A DNA stretch of 39,922 nucleotides from Rhodocyclaceae bacterium (GTDB lineage: Bacteria > Pseudomonadota > Gammaproteobacteria > Burkholderiales > Rhodocyclaceae), in contig JAEUNH010000090.1 of assembly GCA_016791205.1 (NCBI GenBank), positions 1 through 39,922 on the forward strand, read 5' to 3'. Of this stretch, positions 1 to 7,030 are shown piece by piece (position 1 is the first letter of the stretch; every line of letters starts with the position of its first letter). Both the position numbers and the translations under genes were made by a program. The notes under the pieces were generated by a model. It worked only from the letters and a program-made list of their open reading frames with translations. It did no database searches and was not told the origin of the DNA.

Positions 1-2
1 TG

Positions 3-683
3 CGCCGGCTGTTCGCGCTGGAACTGCGCGAACAGGTGAAATTCGTCGAGAAGTCCCTGCCGCGCGAGCTGGGCCTGCTGTTCATGGCCTGGGGCACGGA
101 AGCCGAGCTGAAAGGCCAGATTGTCGCGGCAACGCTGGAGCGCACCTGCATGCTGGAACCCCTGCCGGCCGATGCCGCCGCCTTCGCAAAACGCAAGGAC
201 GAGGCGCGTGCGCGGATCAGCCTGGTCGGGCAGGAGATCGCGCGCCTGATCGGTGCGATACTCATGGAGCACGCCGCGCTGCAAAAGAAGCTGGCGCAGT
301 TGAAGGCGCTACCGGCCGTGGCGGAAGACATCAAGACCCAGTGCGCCGAACTGCTGCCGAAGGGCTTTGTCGAAGCGATGCCGTTCGAGCGCCTGGCCCA
401 TTTCCCGCGCTACCTGAAGGCGGCGTCGCTGCGCATCGACAAGCTGCGCGCCGACCCGACGCGCGACGCCCGGCTGGCGCAGGAGTTCGCGGCATTGTAT
501 AAACCCTGGGAACGCGAGCGGCTGGCGCGGCGCAAGAGCGGCGCGCCCGACCCCTGGCTGGAGGATTTCCGCTGGATGATGGAGGAACTGCGCGTGGCGC
601 TGTTCGCGCAGGAACTGAAGACGCCGATGCCGGTGTCGGTGAAGAGATTGCAGAAGGCCTGGGAAAGCCGGCCGCGGCACTAG
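3..683 (+). CDS. hrpA: HrpA, ATP-dependent RNA helicase, C-terminal part (5' partial)
   Basis: The open frame enters from the left edge and runs to a TAG stop, giving about 226 residues. The end of the protein, with a W-M-M-E-E-L-R-V-A-L-F-A-Q-E-L-K-T core followed by P-V-S-V-K-R-L, is characteristic of the DUF3418 C-terminal region of DEAH-box RNA helicase HrpA. In known HrpA proteins the helicase core lies about 1000 residues upstream, so it falls outside the window. HrpA acts on RNA and stalled ribosomes in the cytoplasm. A GTG at 36 is an internal codon, not the start. The assignment rests on the C-terminal domain only. Confidence 0.85.
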   Translation, partial: RRLFALELREQVKFVEKSLPRELGLLFMAWGTEAELKGQIVAATLERTCMLEPLPADAAAFAKRKDEARARISLVGQEIARLIGAILMEHAALQKKLAQLKALPAVAEDIKTQCAELLPKGFVEAMPFERLAHFPRYLKAASLRIDKLRADPTRDARLAQEFAALYKPWERERLARRKSGAPDPWLEDFRWMMEELRVALFAQELKTPMPVSVKRLQKAWESRPRH

Positions 684-688
684 CGCCC

Positions 689-757
689 GTCATTCCCGCG
701 AAAGCGGGAATCCACGATCTCGCGAAATGCCTGGATTCCCGCTTTCGCGGGAATGAC
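689..757. repeat. REP-like palindromic element (two 26-bp inverted arms)
   Basis: Bases 689-714 and 732-757 are perfect reverse complements, 26 bp each, separated by 17 bp. Each arm also contains its own small palindrome (TTCCCGC and GCGGGAA around GAAA), so either one long hairpin or two short ones can form. This is the widespread proteobacterial element that begins GTCATTCCCGCGAAAGCGGG. It fills the gap between hrpA and the next gene and ends 11 bp before that start codon, so it could act as an attenuator or mRNA stabiliser. Confidence 0.9.
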
Positions 758-768
758 GAAGGAACTGA

Positions 769-1494
769 ATGACGGAAGTGCTGAAAGCCTATTTGCGCGC
801 CCTGAAGAGTTTGCTCACGCCGGGCATCCTCTGGCACCTGCTGTGGCCGACCGTACTGGCGGTGGCGTTCTGGATCGCGGTCGCCTGGATGAGTTGGGAC
901 TCGGTCGGCGCCGGCGTCGAGCGGCTGTTCCTCGAAGTGAGCTGGCTCAACTGGATCCTGCAGCGCTGGGAGGCCTCGGCGCTGGCCGGCGCGATTTTCG
1001 TCAAGGTGGTGCTGGGCCTGCTGCTGATTCCGCTCATCTACGGCACAGCGATGTTCATCGTCGCGGTGTTCGCCCTGCCGCTGATGCTGGAGCGCGTGGC
1101 GGCCAAGGACTACCCGGAACTGGAGCGGTACAACGGCGGCACGCTGGCCGGCAGCATCGGCAACGCCCTGGTGGCGGTGCTCGTCTTCCTCTTCGGCTGG
1201 ATCGTCACGCTGCCGCTGTGGCTGATCCCGGGCATGGGCATCGTCCTGCCGGTGCTGCTCGCCGGCTACCTCAACTACCGCGGCTACAGTTACGACGCGC
1301 TGTCGGCGCATGCCGGCGCCGACGAGCTCGACGGCGTGCTGGCGCGCGAGCGCGGCGGGCTCTACCTCGCCGGCGTCGTCGCCGGCCTGCTGGCCTTCGT
1401 GCCGGTGCTCAACCTGATCGCGCCGGCCTATGCCGGGCTGGCCTTCATCCACTACGGCCTGGAGGCGCTGCGCCGGGCAAGAAAGGCGGTGTGA
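769..1494 (+). CDS. EI24 / CysZ-like integral membrane protein
   Basis: The protein has 241 residues, with about five to six hydrophobic segments around residues 23-45, 75-110, 125-160 and 195-225. The I-P-L-I-Y-G-T-A-M-F stretch near residue 90 and the later N-Y-R-G-Y-S-Y-D-A-L-S-A-H segment match the EI24 domain, a family that includes the sulfate transporter CysZ. Some bacterial members are annotated only as EI24 domain proteins, and no cysteine-pathway gene lies nearby, so a sulfate role is not supported here. The start ATG has a GAAGGA ribosome site 5 bp upstream. The stop overlaps the GTG start of the next gene by 4 bp, indicating translational coupling. Confidence 0.75.
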   Translation: MTEVLKAYLRALKSLLTPGILWHLLWPTVLAVAFWIAVAWMSWDSVGAGVERLFLEVSWLNWILQRWEASALAGAIFVKVVLGLLLIPLIYGTAMFIVAVFALPLMLERVAAKDYPELERYNGGTLAGSIGNALVAVLVFLFGWIVTLPLWLIPGMGIVLPVLLAGYLNYRGYSYDALSAHAGADELDGVLARERGGLYLAGVVAGLLAFVPVLNLIAPAYAGLAFIHYGLEALRRARKAV

Positions 1495-2246
1495 CCGTGG
1501 CAATTGGCGCCATCATCATCGGCGACGAAATCCTCTCCGGCAAGCGGCAGGACAAGCACTTCGACAAGGTCGTCGAGTTGCTCAAGGCGCGCGGCATGGC
1601 GCTCGACTGGGCGCACTACCTCGGCGACGACCGGGCGCGCCTGACGGAAACATTGCGGCGCAGTCTGGCGGGCGGCGATGTCGTCTTCAGCTTCGGCGGC
1701 ATTGGCGTCACGCCCGACGACCACACGCGCCAGGCTGCCGCCGCCGCCCTGGGCGTCGGCATCGCCCTGCATCCCGACGCCGAGCGCGAAATCCGCGGCC
1801 GTTTCGGCGAAGAGACCACGCCGCAGCGCCTGATGCTGGGCGAATTTCCCGTCGGCAGCGGGATCATCCCCAATCCCTACAACCGCATTCCCGGTTTTTC
1901 GATCCGCAGCCACTACTTCTTTCCGGGCTTTCCGGTGATGGCCTGGCCGATGCTGGAGTGGGTGCTGGACACGCGGCTCGCCCACCTTCACCATGCCGTG
2001 CCGCGCGAGGAACAGGCCATCATCGTCTATGAGGCGCCGGAGTCGGCGCTGCTCGACCTGATGGACCGCATCGTGCGGGACTACCCGAAGGCGGCCCTGT
2101 TCAGCCTGCCTTCCTTCGGTGGCGAGGGCGTGCGCCGGCATATCGAGTTGGGCGTACGCGGGGAACCCGAATCGGTACGGCAGGCGATGGTGGAGATTCG
2201 TGCCGAAGTGTCGCGACTCGGTTTCGAGTCGGAGGAAAAAGGATAA
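1491..2246 (+). CDS. CinA/MoaB-fold molybdopterin-binding domain protein
   Basis: The protein has 251 residues, taking the GTG at 1491, which overlaps the upstream stop as GTGA. A GTG two codons later is an alternative. The N-terminus (G-D-E-I-L-S-G-K-R-Q-D-K-H) and the F-S-F-G-G-I-G-V-T-P-D-D-H-T motif near residue 65 are hallmarks of the MoaB/MogA fold found in the N-terminal half of CinA (competence/damage-inducible protein A). The PncC-like nicotinamide-nucleotide amidase half of full-length CinA is missing, as is usual for this stand-alone family. The substrate is unknown, and there is no molybdenum cofactor gene in the window. Confidence 0.8.
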   Translation: MTVAIGAIIIGDEILSGKRQDKHFDKVVELLKARGMALDWAHYLGDDRARLTETLRRSLAGGDVVFSFGGIGVTPDDHTRQAAAAALGVGIALHPDAEREIRGRFGEETTPQRLMLGEFPVGSGIIPNPYNRIPGFSIRSHYFFPGFPVMAWPMLEWVLDTRLAHLHHAVPREEQAIIVYEAPESALLDLMDRIVRDYPKAALFSLPSFGGEGVRRHIELGVRGEPESVRQAMVEIRAEVSRLGFESEEKG

Positions 2247-2270
2247 AAAAACCCCGGCCGAAGCCGGGGT
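2247..2270 (-). terminator. Rho-independent terminator of the phasin gene
   Basis: The 7-bp GC stem 2252-2258/2263-2269 has a 4-nt loop. On the minus strand it is followed by a run of T (2251-2246). It lies about 50 bp beyond the phasin stop. On the plus strand there is no T tract after the stem, so termination of the upstream CinA-like transcript is less certain. Confidence 0.8.
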
Positions 2271-2319
2271 TCGAAACGCCTCGCTTTGCGCGGGGCGGGA
2301 GGAGGAGGTTGCAAACTGC

Positions 2320-2880
2320 TTAGGCGGCCTTCTTGACCTTGGTCGTGGCGGCGGCGCCGACGGCCTTGACGGTGGCGTTGGTCGCGGCGGCCACGTTGGC
2401 CTCGGCGATCTCGGCGACCTGCTTGGCAGCCTTGCTCATGGTGTCGTAGGCCGAGTTGGCGGCGGCGATGGCGGACTTGACCGCGGCGACCGCGACGTCG
2501 GAGCCGGCCGGGGCCGACTTGGCGGCCTTGTCCAGCGAGGAGGCGACGTTCTTGTTCACTTCGGCGAACTGCGCCTCGACCAGCTTGGAGAACTCTTCCT
2601 GGGTCTGGGCCGAGATCTCATACACGCTGCGCGAGTAGGCGACGGCCTTCTCGACGGACGGCTGGGCCAGGGTGGCCTGCAGGGAAATGACTTCCTGCAG
2701 ATCCTTGGCGCCGAGCAGGGTCTTGGCGTTGTTCACGCTGTCTTCGAGGACGGCGCGGGCGGTGTTCAGGTTCAGGGCGGCGAAGCGCTCGGCGCTGGCG
2801 AAGGCGGTGTTGGCCAGGGTCAGCATGGCTTCGACATTGGCTTTGTTGGCGGTGGCGAGTTGCTCAGGGGTAGTAAACAT
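2320..2880 (-). CDS. phaP: Phasin (polyhydroxyalkanoate granule-associated protein)
   Basis: The protein has 186 residues. It is rich in Ala, Lys, Glu and Val, predicted mostly helical, and has no signal peptide. The N-terminal Q-L-A-T-A-N-K-A-N-V-E segment, the L-A-N-T-A-F-A-S-A-E-R stretch and the Y-S-R-S-V-Y-E-I-S repeat region are typical of the betaproteobacterial phasin family (PF09361). The C-terminus is a lysine/alanine tail ending K-V-K-K-A-A. Phasins coat polyhydroxybutyrate granules in the cytoplasm and control their size. The gene is monocistronic: it has its own GGAGAGG ribosome site, a near-consensus promoter and a terminator. No PHA synthase or phaR lies in the window. Confidence 0.92.
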   Translation of the reverse strand: MFTTPEQLATANKANVEAMLTLANTAFASAERFAALNLNTARAVLEDSVNNAKTLLGAKDLQEVISLQATLAQPSVEKAVAYSRSVYEISAQTQEEFSKLVEAQFAEVNKNVASSLDKAAKSAPAGSDVAVAAVKSAIAAANSAYDTMSKAAKQVAEIAEANVAAATNATVKAVGAAATTKVKKAA

Positions 2881-2951
2881 GTTTCCTCTCCTTCAATAGT
2901 GAAATGGCAAAACGATCAAAATAAATAATTGGTGCGTTGCAGCATGATTCA

Positions 2952-2979
2952 ATTATAGGGTCAGCCGGGATTAAGTCAA
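2952..2979 (-). promoter_or_regulatory. Near-consensus sigma70 promoter of phaP
   Basis: Read on the minus strand, TTGACT (2979-2974) and TATAAT (2957-2952) are separated by 16 bp. The transcription start should fall near 2945, leaving a leader of about 65 nt before the phasin ATG. The sequence just downstream of the start is TGC-rich (2930-2948), which is where a PhaR repressor would be expected by analogy with other beta-proteobacterial phasin genes. That operator is inference. Confidence 0.8.
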
Positions 2980-2987
2980 GAACTTTT

Positions 2988-3002
2988 TTGTGCATAGCAC
3001 AA
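2988..3002. promoter_or_regulatory. Perfect palindrome TTGTGC-ATA-GCACAA upstream of phaP promoter
   Basis: A 15-bp dyad with 6-bp perfect arms is centred about 50 bp upstream of the predicted phaP start point, just behind the -35 box. It lies in an AT-rich stretch (2881-3120) between the divergent phasin and EamA genes, in which I see no gene. It could be a regulator site for either gene. The binding protein is unknown. Confidence 0.5.
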
Positions 3003-3120
3003 TAAAATTCTGTAAAATATAAAATTCAAATAAAACATGGAATTGAATGTTAGTAAGCACTTAACTCAGTGCCATTTCTGGAGTTCAATGCGGCGTTGCA
3101 ACCTTTGTTTCTGCAATTAA

Positions 3121-4002
3121 ATGACTGAAAAATTCGAATCGAGGCCGTGGCTGCTGTTCCTGGCTCCGGGGCTTTTCGTGCTGCTCTGGAGCACCGGCTT
3201 CATTGGCGCCAAGCTGGGCTTGCCCTTTGCCGAGCCGCTGACTTTCTTGCTGGTCCGCTTTGCCTGCGTGATCGGATTGCTGGGCACGCTGGCCTGGGCC
3301 CTGCGGAGGCCCTGGCCGCACCGCCCGATGCAATGGTTCCACATCGCCGTTGCGGGCGTGTTACTGCACGGCGGCTATCTTTCCGGCGTGTTCCTGGCCA
3401 TCCACCGCGGCATGCCTGCCGGGGTGGTGGCGCTGATCGTCGGCATCCAGCCGCTGCTGACCGCTTTCCTGAGCAACTCCATGGTGGGCGAGCGGGTGAG
3501 CGGCCGGCAATGGACGGGTTTGGTGCTGGGCTTCGGCGGCGTGACGCTGGTGGTATGGGAGAAACTGGGCCTGGCCGGCATCGGCCCGGCCGGGCTGGCC
3601 CTCTCGGCCATGGCGCTGGGCAGCATCACCCTGGGCACCCTCTACCAGAAGCGCTTCTGCGCCGAGTTGGACCTGTGGAGCGGCTCGGTGATCCAGTTCG
3701 TCGCCGCAGCACTGGCGCTGCTGCCCTTTGCCTTGGCCTTCGAGACGATGCGCGTCGTCTGGAGCGGGCAGTTCGTGTTCGCCCTGGGCTGGCTGATCGT
3801 GGTGCTGTCGCTGGGAGCGATCTCCCTGCTGCACCTGATCATCCGGCATGGCGCGGCCACCCGCGTTTCGGCTTTGTTCTATTTGACCCCGCCGACCACG
3901 GCGCTGCTGGCCTGGCTGGTGTTCGGCGAGAGAATGGGATTGCCGGGGATCGGCGGCATGGCGATCGCCGCGGCAGGCGTGGCGATCGCCGTTCGGAAGT
4001 AA
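3121..4002 (+). CDS. EamA/DMT-family membrane transporter
   Basis: The protein has 293 residues with ten predicted membrane helices in two five-helix halves, the usual EamA layout. Typical signatures are the W-S-T-G-F-I-G-A-K entry in helix 1, the A-L-I-V-G-I-Q-P-L-L-T-A segment at the end of the first half, and the matching Y-L-T-P-P-T-T-A-L-L-A-W-L-V-F-G-E segment in the second. Family members export amino acids or other small metabolites; the substrate cannot be read here. The ATG at 3121 has no obvious Shine-Dalgarno sequence. The gene converges on the crotonase gene with only 4 bp between the stops. Confidence 0.85.
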   Translation: MTEKFESRPWLLFLAPGLFVLLWSTGFIGAKLGLPFAEPLTFLLVRFACVIGLLGTLAWALRRPWPHRPMQWFHIAVAGVLLHGGYLSGVFLAIHRGMPAGVVALIVGIQPLLTAFLSNSMVGERVSGRQWTGLVLGFGGVTLVVWEKLGLAGIGPAGLALSAMALGSITLGTLYQKRFCAELDLWSGSVIQFVAAALALLPFALAFETMRVVWSGQFVFALGWLIVVLSLGAISLLHLIIRHGAATRVSALFYLTPPTTALLAWLVFGERMGLPGIGGMAIAAAGVAIAVRK

Positions 4003-4006
4003 CGGA

Positions 4007-4783
4007 CTATCGGTTCTTGAAGTCCGGCTTGCGCTTGTCGACGAAGGCGGCCATGCCTTCCTGCTTGTCGGCGAGCGAGAAGGCGGCGTGGAAGGTGCGC
4101 CGTTCGAACAGCAGGCCTTCGGCCAGCCCGCTTTCGTAGGCGCGGTTAACGCATTCCTTGACCATCATGATCACCGGCAGAGAGAAGCCGGCGATGGTCT
4201 CGGCGGCGGCGAGCGCTTCCTCCAGCAGCTTGTCGGCGGGCACCACGCGCGAGACCAGCCCGGCGCGCTCGGCTTCGGCGGCGTCCATCATGCGCGCGGT
4301 CAGGCAGAGGTCCATGGCCTTGGCCTTGCCGACGGCGCGCGGCATCCGTTGCGTGCCGCCGGCGCCGGGCAGGATGCCGAGCTTGATCTCGGGCTGGCCG
4401 AACCTGGCCGTGTCGGCGGCGATGATGATGTCGCAGGACATGGCCAGTTCGCAGCCGCCGCCCAGGGCGAAGCCGGCCACCGCGGCGATCACCGGTTTGC
4501 GGCAGGTCTTGACGCGTTCCCAGTTGCGGGTGATGAAGTCGCTCTTGTAGACGTCCATGTAATCCATGGTGCTCATGGCGACGATGTCGGCGCCGGCGGC
4601 GAAGGCCTTCTCCGAGCCGGTGATGACCATGGCGCCGATGGCTTCGTCGGCCTCGAACCGGCCCAGCGCGTCGCCCAGTTCGTCGACCAGCGCGTCGTTG
4701 AGGGCGTTGAGGGCCTTGGGGCGGTTGAGGGTGATGAGCCCGACCTTGCCGCGGGTCTCGACGATGATGTTCTCGTAGGCCAT
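4007..4783 (-). CDS. Enoyl-CoA hydratase/isomerase (crotonase family)
   Basis: The protein has 258 residues, full length for the family. The oxyanion-hole region A-A-G-A-D-I lies near residue 65. Both catalytic glutamates of classical enoyl-CoA hydratase are present, one in [11 protein letters not shown] and one in G-Q-P-E-I-K-L-G followed by P-G-A-G-G-T-Q-R. It should hydrate trans-2-enoyl-CoA in fatty acid beta-oxidation and could also feed PHA precursors. The start lies 7 bp after the lptA stop, so it is probably cotranscribed with the LPS transport genes, in the position where lptB is usually found. Confidence 0.9.
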   Translation of the reverse strand: MAYENIIVETRGKVGLITLNRPKALNALNDALVDELGDALGRFEADEAIGAMVITGSEKAFAAGADIVAMSTMDYMDVYKSDFITRNWERVKTCRKPVIAAVAGFALGGGCELAMSCDIIIAADTARFGQPEIKLGILPGAGGTQRMPRAVGKAKAMDLCLTARMMDAAEAERAGLVSRVVPADKLLEEALAAAETIAGFSLPVIMMVKECVNRAYESGLAEGLLFERRTFHAAFSLADKQEGMAAFVDKRKPDFKNR

Positions 4784-4790
4784 GTCCGTC

Positions 4791-5402
4791 CTAGCGGGGA
4801 TTCGCGATGTTGGGGGCGATCTGCAGCTTCACTGCCGGGCCGGCCGCCGCCTGCTCCGCGTCCTTGCCCTTGGTTTTCGGCTGGATCACGGCGCGCACGC
4901 GGTTGTCGCGGCCGGGCACCACCGTGCCGGCCGGGCCGCTGGTGACCGAGTAGTTTTCCTTCAGGCCGTCGACCACGATGTACTGGCCGCGCACTTCGTC
5001 GAGGCCGCTCTTGACCCAGGCGCGGTTGAAAAACCGGGTGATCTCCGTCTTGGCGTCGTGCTCGATGCGCTCGGCCTCGCCCTCGGTGAACTCGTCCTTG
5101 CCGTCGCGCTTGATGCGGAAGCGTGCCAGGTTGCCGGGGTTGGCAGTGGCCACCCCGCTCTGAAAACCCTCCGCATCCTGCTTGACGACGATTTTGTCGC
5201 CGCGGATCAGCAGGGTGCCCTGGCTCAGGCTGACGTTGCCGTCGAAGATGTGCACCTTGTTGATGTCGTCGACCGTGATCCGGTCGGCCTCGAGGTTCAC
5301 CGGTTTCTCGCGGTCGGCCTTTTCGGCGCGGCAGAGCGGGATGGCGGCGGCGAGCAGCGCTGCGCAGAGCAGCAGGCGGGTCAGGGTTCGGGCGGGCTTC
5401 AT
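4791..5402 (-). CDS. lptA: LptA, periplasmic LPS transport bridge protein
   Basis: The protein has 203 residues. A signal peptide (about residues 1-25, ending A-I-P-L-C-R-A) precedes an OstA/LptA-type beta-jellyroll beginning [13 protein letters not shown]. The repeated pattern [21 protein letters not shown] is diagnostic. LptA oligomers carry lipopolysaccharide across the periplasm from LptBFGC to LptDE. The gene follows lptC by 5 bp. The Pro/Lys/Ala-rich C-terminus after about residue 175 looks disordered. Confidence 0.92.
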   Translation of the reverse strand: MKPARTLTRLLLCAALLAAAIPLCRAEKADREKPVNLEADRITVDDINKVHIFDGNVSLSQGTLLIRGDKIVVKQDAEGFQSGVATANPGNLARFRIKRDGKDEFTEGEAERIEHDAKTEITRFFNRAWVKSGLDEVRGQYIVVDGLKENYSVTSGPAGTVVPGRDNRVRAVIQPKTKGKDAEQAAAGPAVKLQIAPNIANPR

Positions 5403-5407
5403 GGCGG

Positions 5408-5980
5408 TCAGCGGCGTTTCTTCTCGATGGTGCTGTTGACCTGGCTCAACAGCTGGTAGATCTGGGTCTTGCCGTCGGCCTCCAGGCCGACCCCGCGGAT
5501 CACCGATGCCCCCTGGACCATGGTCACGGGGGCGCTGGTGCGGACGATTTCGTCGTCGGGAAACACCGTCAGGCGGCTGCTGGTGAACACGATTTCCGGG
5601 TCGGTCCGGGTCGCCTCGCGGACGGCGCGCACATCGTCGACCAGCTCGACCTCCCGCGCATCCGGCGCCACCAGCCCCTGGCGGGCATCGAGCCGGGTCG
5701 GCCGCGGCCCCTTGAGAAAGGTCATGCGCGGCTCGTACACCACGGTGGTCTCGTCGTCCGGGTAATGTACCATTTTTTCCGCGACGAGCGTGTTGTGCAG
5801 CTCGCCCGTCGGCGCGAAGCGCCGCAGCTTGAAATTCTCGACGAAGAAATCCGGGTCGTGCCGCAACAGGCTGTCGCTGCCGGTCGACTTGAGTTCGGTC
5901 GCGCTCTGCAGCCAGAAGGTCAGCCCCACCAGCAGCGTCAGGATGGCGATCGGGAACAGGCCCTGTCCGAAGCGCTGCAT
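5408..5980 (-). CDS. lptC: LptC, LPS export ABC transporter periplasmic protein
   Basis: The protein has 190 residues with a single N-terminal membrane anchor (about residues 8-24). The periplasmic LptC fold follows, with the family pattern P-D-F-F-V-E-N-F-K-L-R-R-F-A-P-T-G near residue 43. LptC links the inner-membrane LptB2FG extractor to LptA. The ATG overlaps the kdsD stop by one base (TGATG arrangement), so the two are translationally coupled. Confidence 0.92.
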   Translation of the reverse strand: MQRFGQGLFPIAILTLLVGLTFWLQSATELKSTGSDSLLRHDPDFFVENFKLRRFAPTGELHNTLVAEKMVHYPDDETTVVYEPRMTFLKGPRPTRLDARQGLVAPDAREVELVDDVRAVREATRTDPEIVFTSSRLTVFPDDEIVRTSAPVTMVQGASVIRGVGLEADGKTQIYQLLSQVNSTIEKKRR

Positions 5981-6972
5981 CAGATGACCTTGGCGCGGAA
6001 CAGGTCGTGGGTGTTGAGCGCGCCGATCAGCGCGCCCTTGTCGACCACCAGGATCTGGCTGATCTTGTATTCCTCCATCATCTGCGCGGTTTCGGCCGCC
6101 AGGCGCTCCGGGCCGATGACACGCGGGTTGCGCGTCATCACCTCGGCGACCGGCGTGCCCTTGAGGTCGACGTTCCTTTGCAGGGCCCGGCGCAGGTCGC
6201 CGTCGGTGAAGATGCCGGCCACGCCGCGGGCGGGCGTGACCACGGCGGTCATGCCCATGCCGCCGCGGGTGATGGCCAGCACGGCCTCGGCGATGGAGGC
6301 CTGTTCGCCGACGCAGGGCACGGCCTCGATGCCGCGCATGATGTCGCGCACATGGGTCAGCAGGCGCCGGCCCAGGGTGCCGCCCGGGTGCGAGCGGGCG
6401 AAGTCCTCGGCGCCGAAGCCGCGCGCATCCAGCAGGGCCACCGCGAGGGCGTCGCCCAGGGCCAGCGCCGCGGTGGTGCTGGCGGTCGGGGCCAGGTTGA
6501 GCGGACAGGCCTCCTCGACGACGCCGGCGTCGAGGTGGGCGTCGGCCTCGCGGGCCAGCGAGGAGGCCGGGTTGCCGGTGATGGCGATCAGGCGGCCGCC
6601 CTCCCGTTTGATGAACGGCACCACGGTCAGCAGCTCGTCGCTCTCGCCCGAGTTGGAGAGGGCGATCAGCACGTCCTCGCGGGTGATCATGCCCAGGTCG
6701 CCGTGGGCGGCCTCGGCGGCGTGCACGAAATAGGCCGGGGTGCCGGTGCTGGCCAGGGTGGCGGCGATCTTGCGGCCGATGTGCCCCGACTTGCCCACGC
6801 CCATGACGATCACCCGGCCGTGGCAGGCCAGGATCAGGGCCACCGCCCGGGCGAAATGGGCATCGAGCCGGGCGACCAGGTCGGAGACCGCGCCGGCTTC
6901 GATGCGCAACACCCTGGCGGCCATTTCGAGCGCCCTTTCGCCGGTAGCTGCGGCATCGCGGATTTGGTTCAT
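5980..6972 (-). CDS. kdsD: KdsD, D-arabinose 5-phosphate isomerase
   Basis: The protein has 330 residues. An N-terminal SIS sugar-isomerase domain contains V-M-G-V-G-K-S-G-H-I-G-R-K, S-T-G-T-P-A-Y-F-V-H-A-A-E-A-A-H-G-D-L-G and A-L-S-N-S-G-E-S. Two CBS domains follow from about residue 205. It makes arabinose 5-phosphate for Kdo, the inner-core sugar of LPS. I chose the ATG at 6972 because it gives the family length. An upstream start at 7038 would add 22 unconserved residues and overlap the divergent kef gene. KdsC, which usually follows KdsD, is absent: lptC starts directly at the kdsD stop. Confidence 0.93.
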   Translation of the reverse strand: MNQIRDAAATGERALEMAARVLRIEAGAVSDLVARLDAHFARAVALILACHGRVIVMGVGKSGHIGRKIAATLASTGTPAYFVHAAEAAHGDLGMITREDVLIALSNSGESDELLTVVPFIKREGGRLIAITGNPASSLAREADAHLDAGVVEEACPLNLAPTASTTAALALGDALAVALLDARGFGAEDFARSHPGGTLGRRLLTHVRDIMRGIEAVPCVGEQASIAEAVLAITRGGMGMTAVVTPARGVAGIFTDGDLRRALQRNVDLKGTPVAEVMTRNPRVIGPERLAAETAQMMEEYKISQILVVDKGALIGALNTHDLFRAKVI

Positions 6973-7030
6973 GGAGGCGAAATGATTAGACTGTGGCGAA
7001 AGTATATCAAAGCGCCCCGCACCCTTTCTT

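Noticed and set aside
689-757. CRISPR-like repeat pair
   Set aside because: There are only two copies, they are inverted rather than direct, and no cas gene is near.
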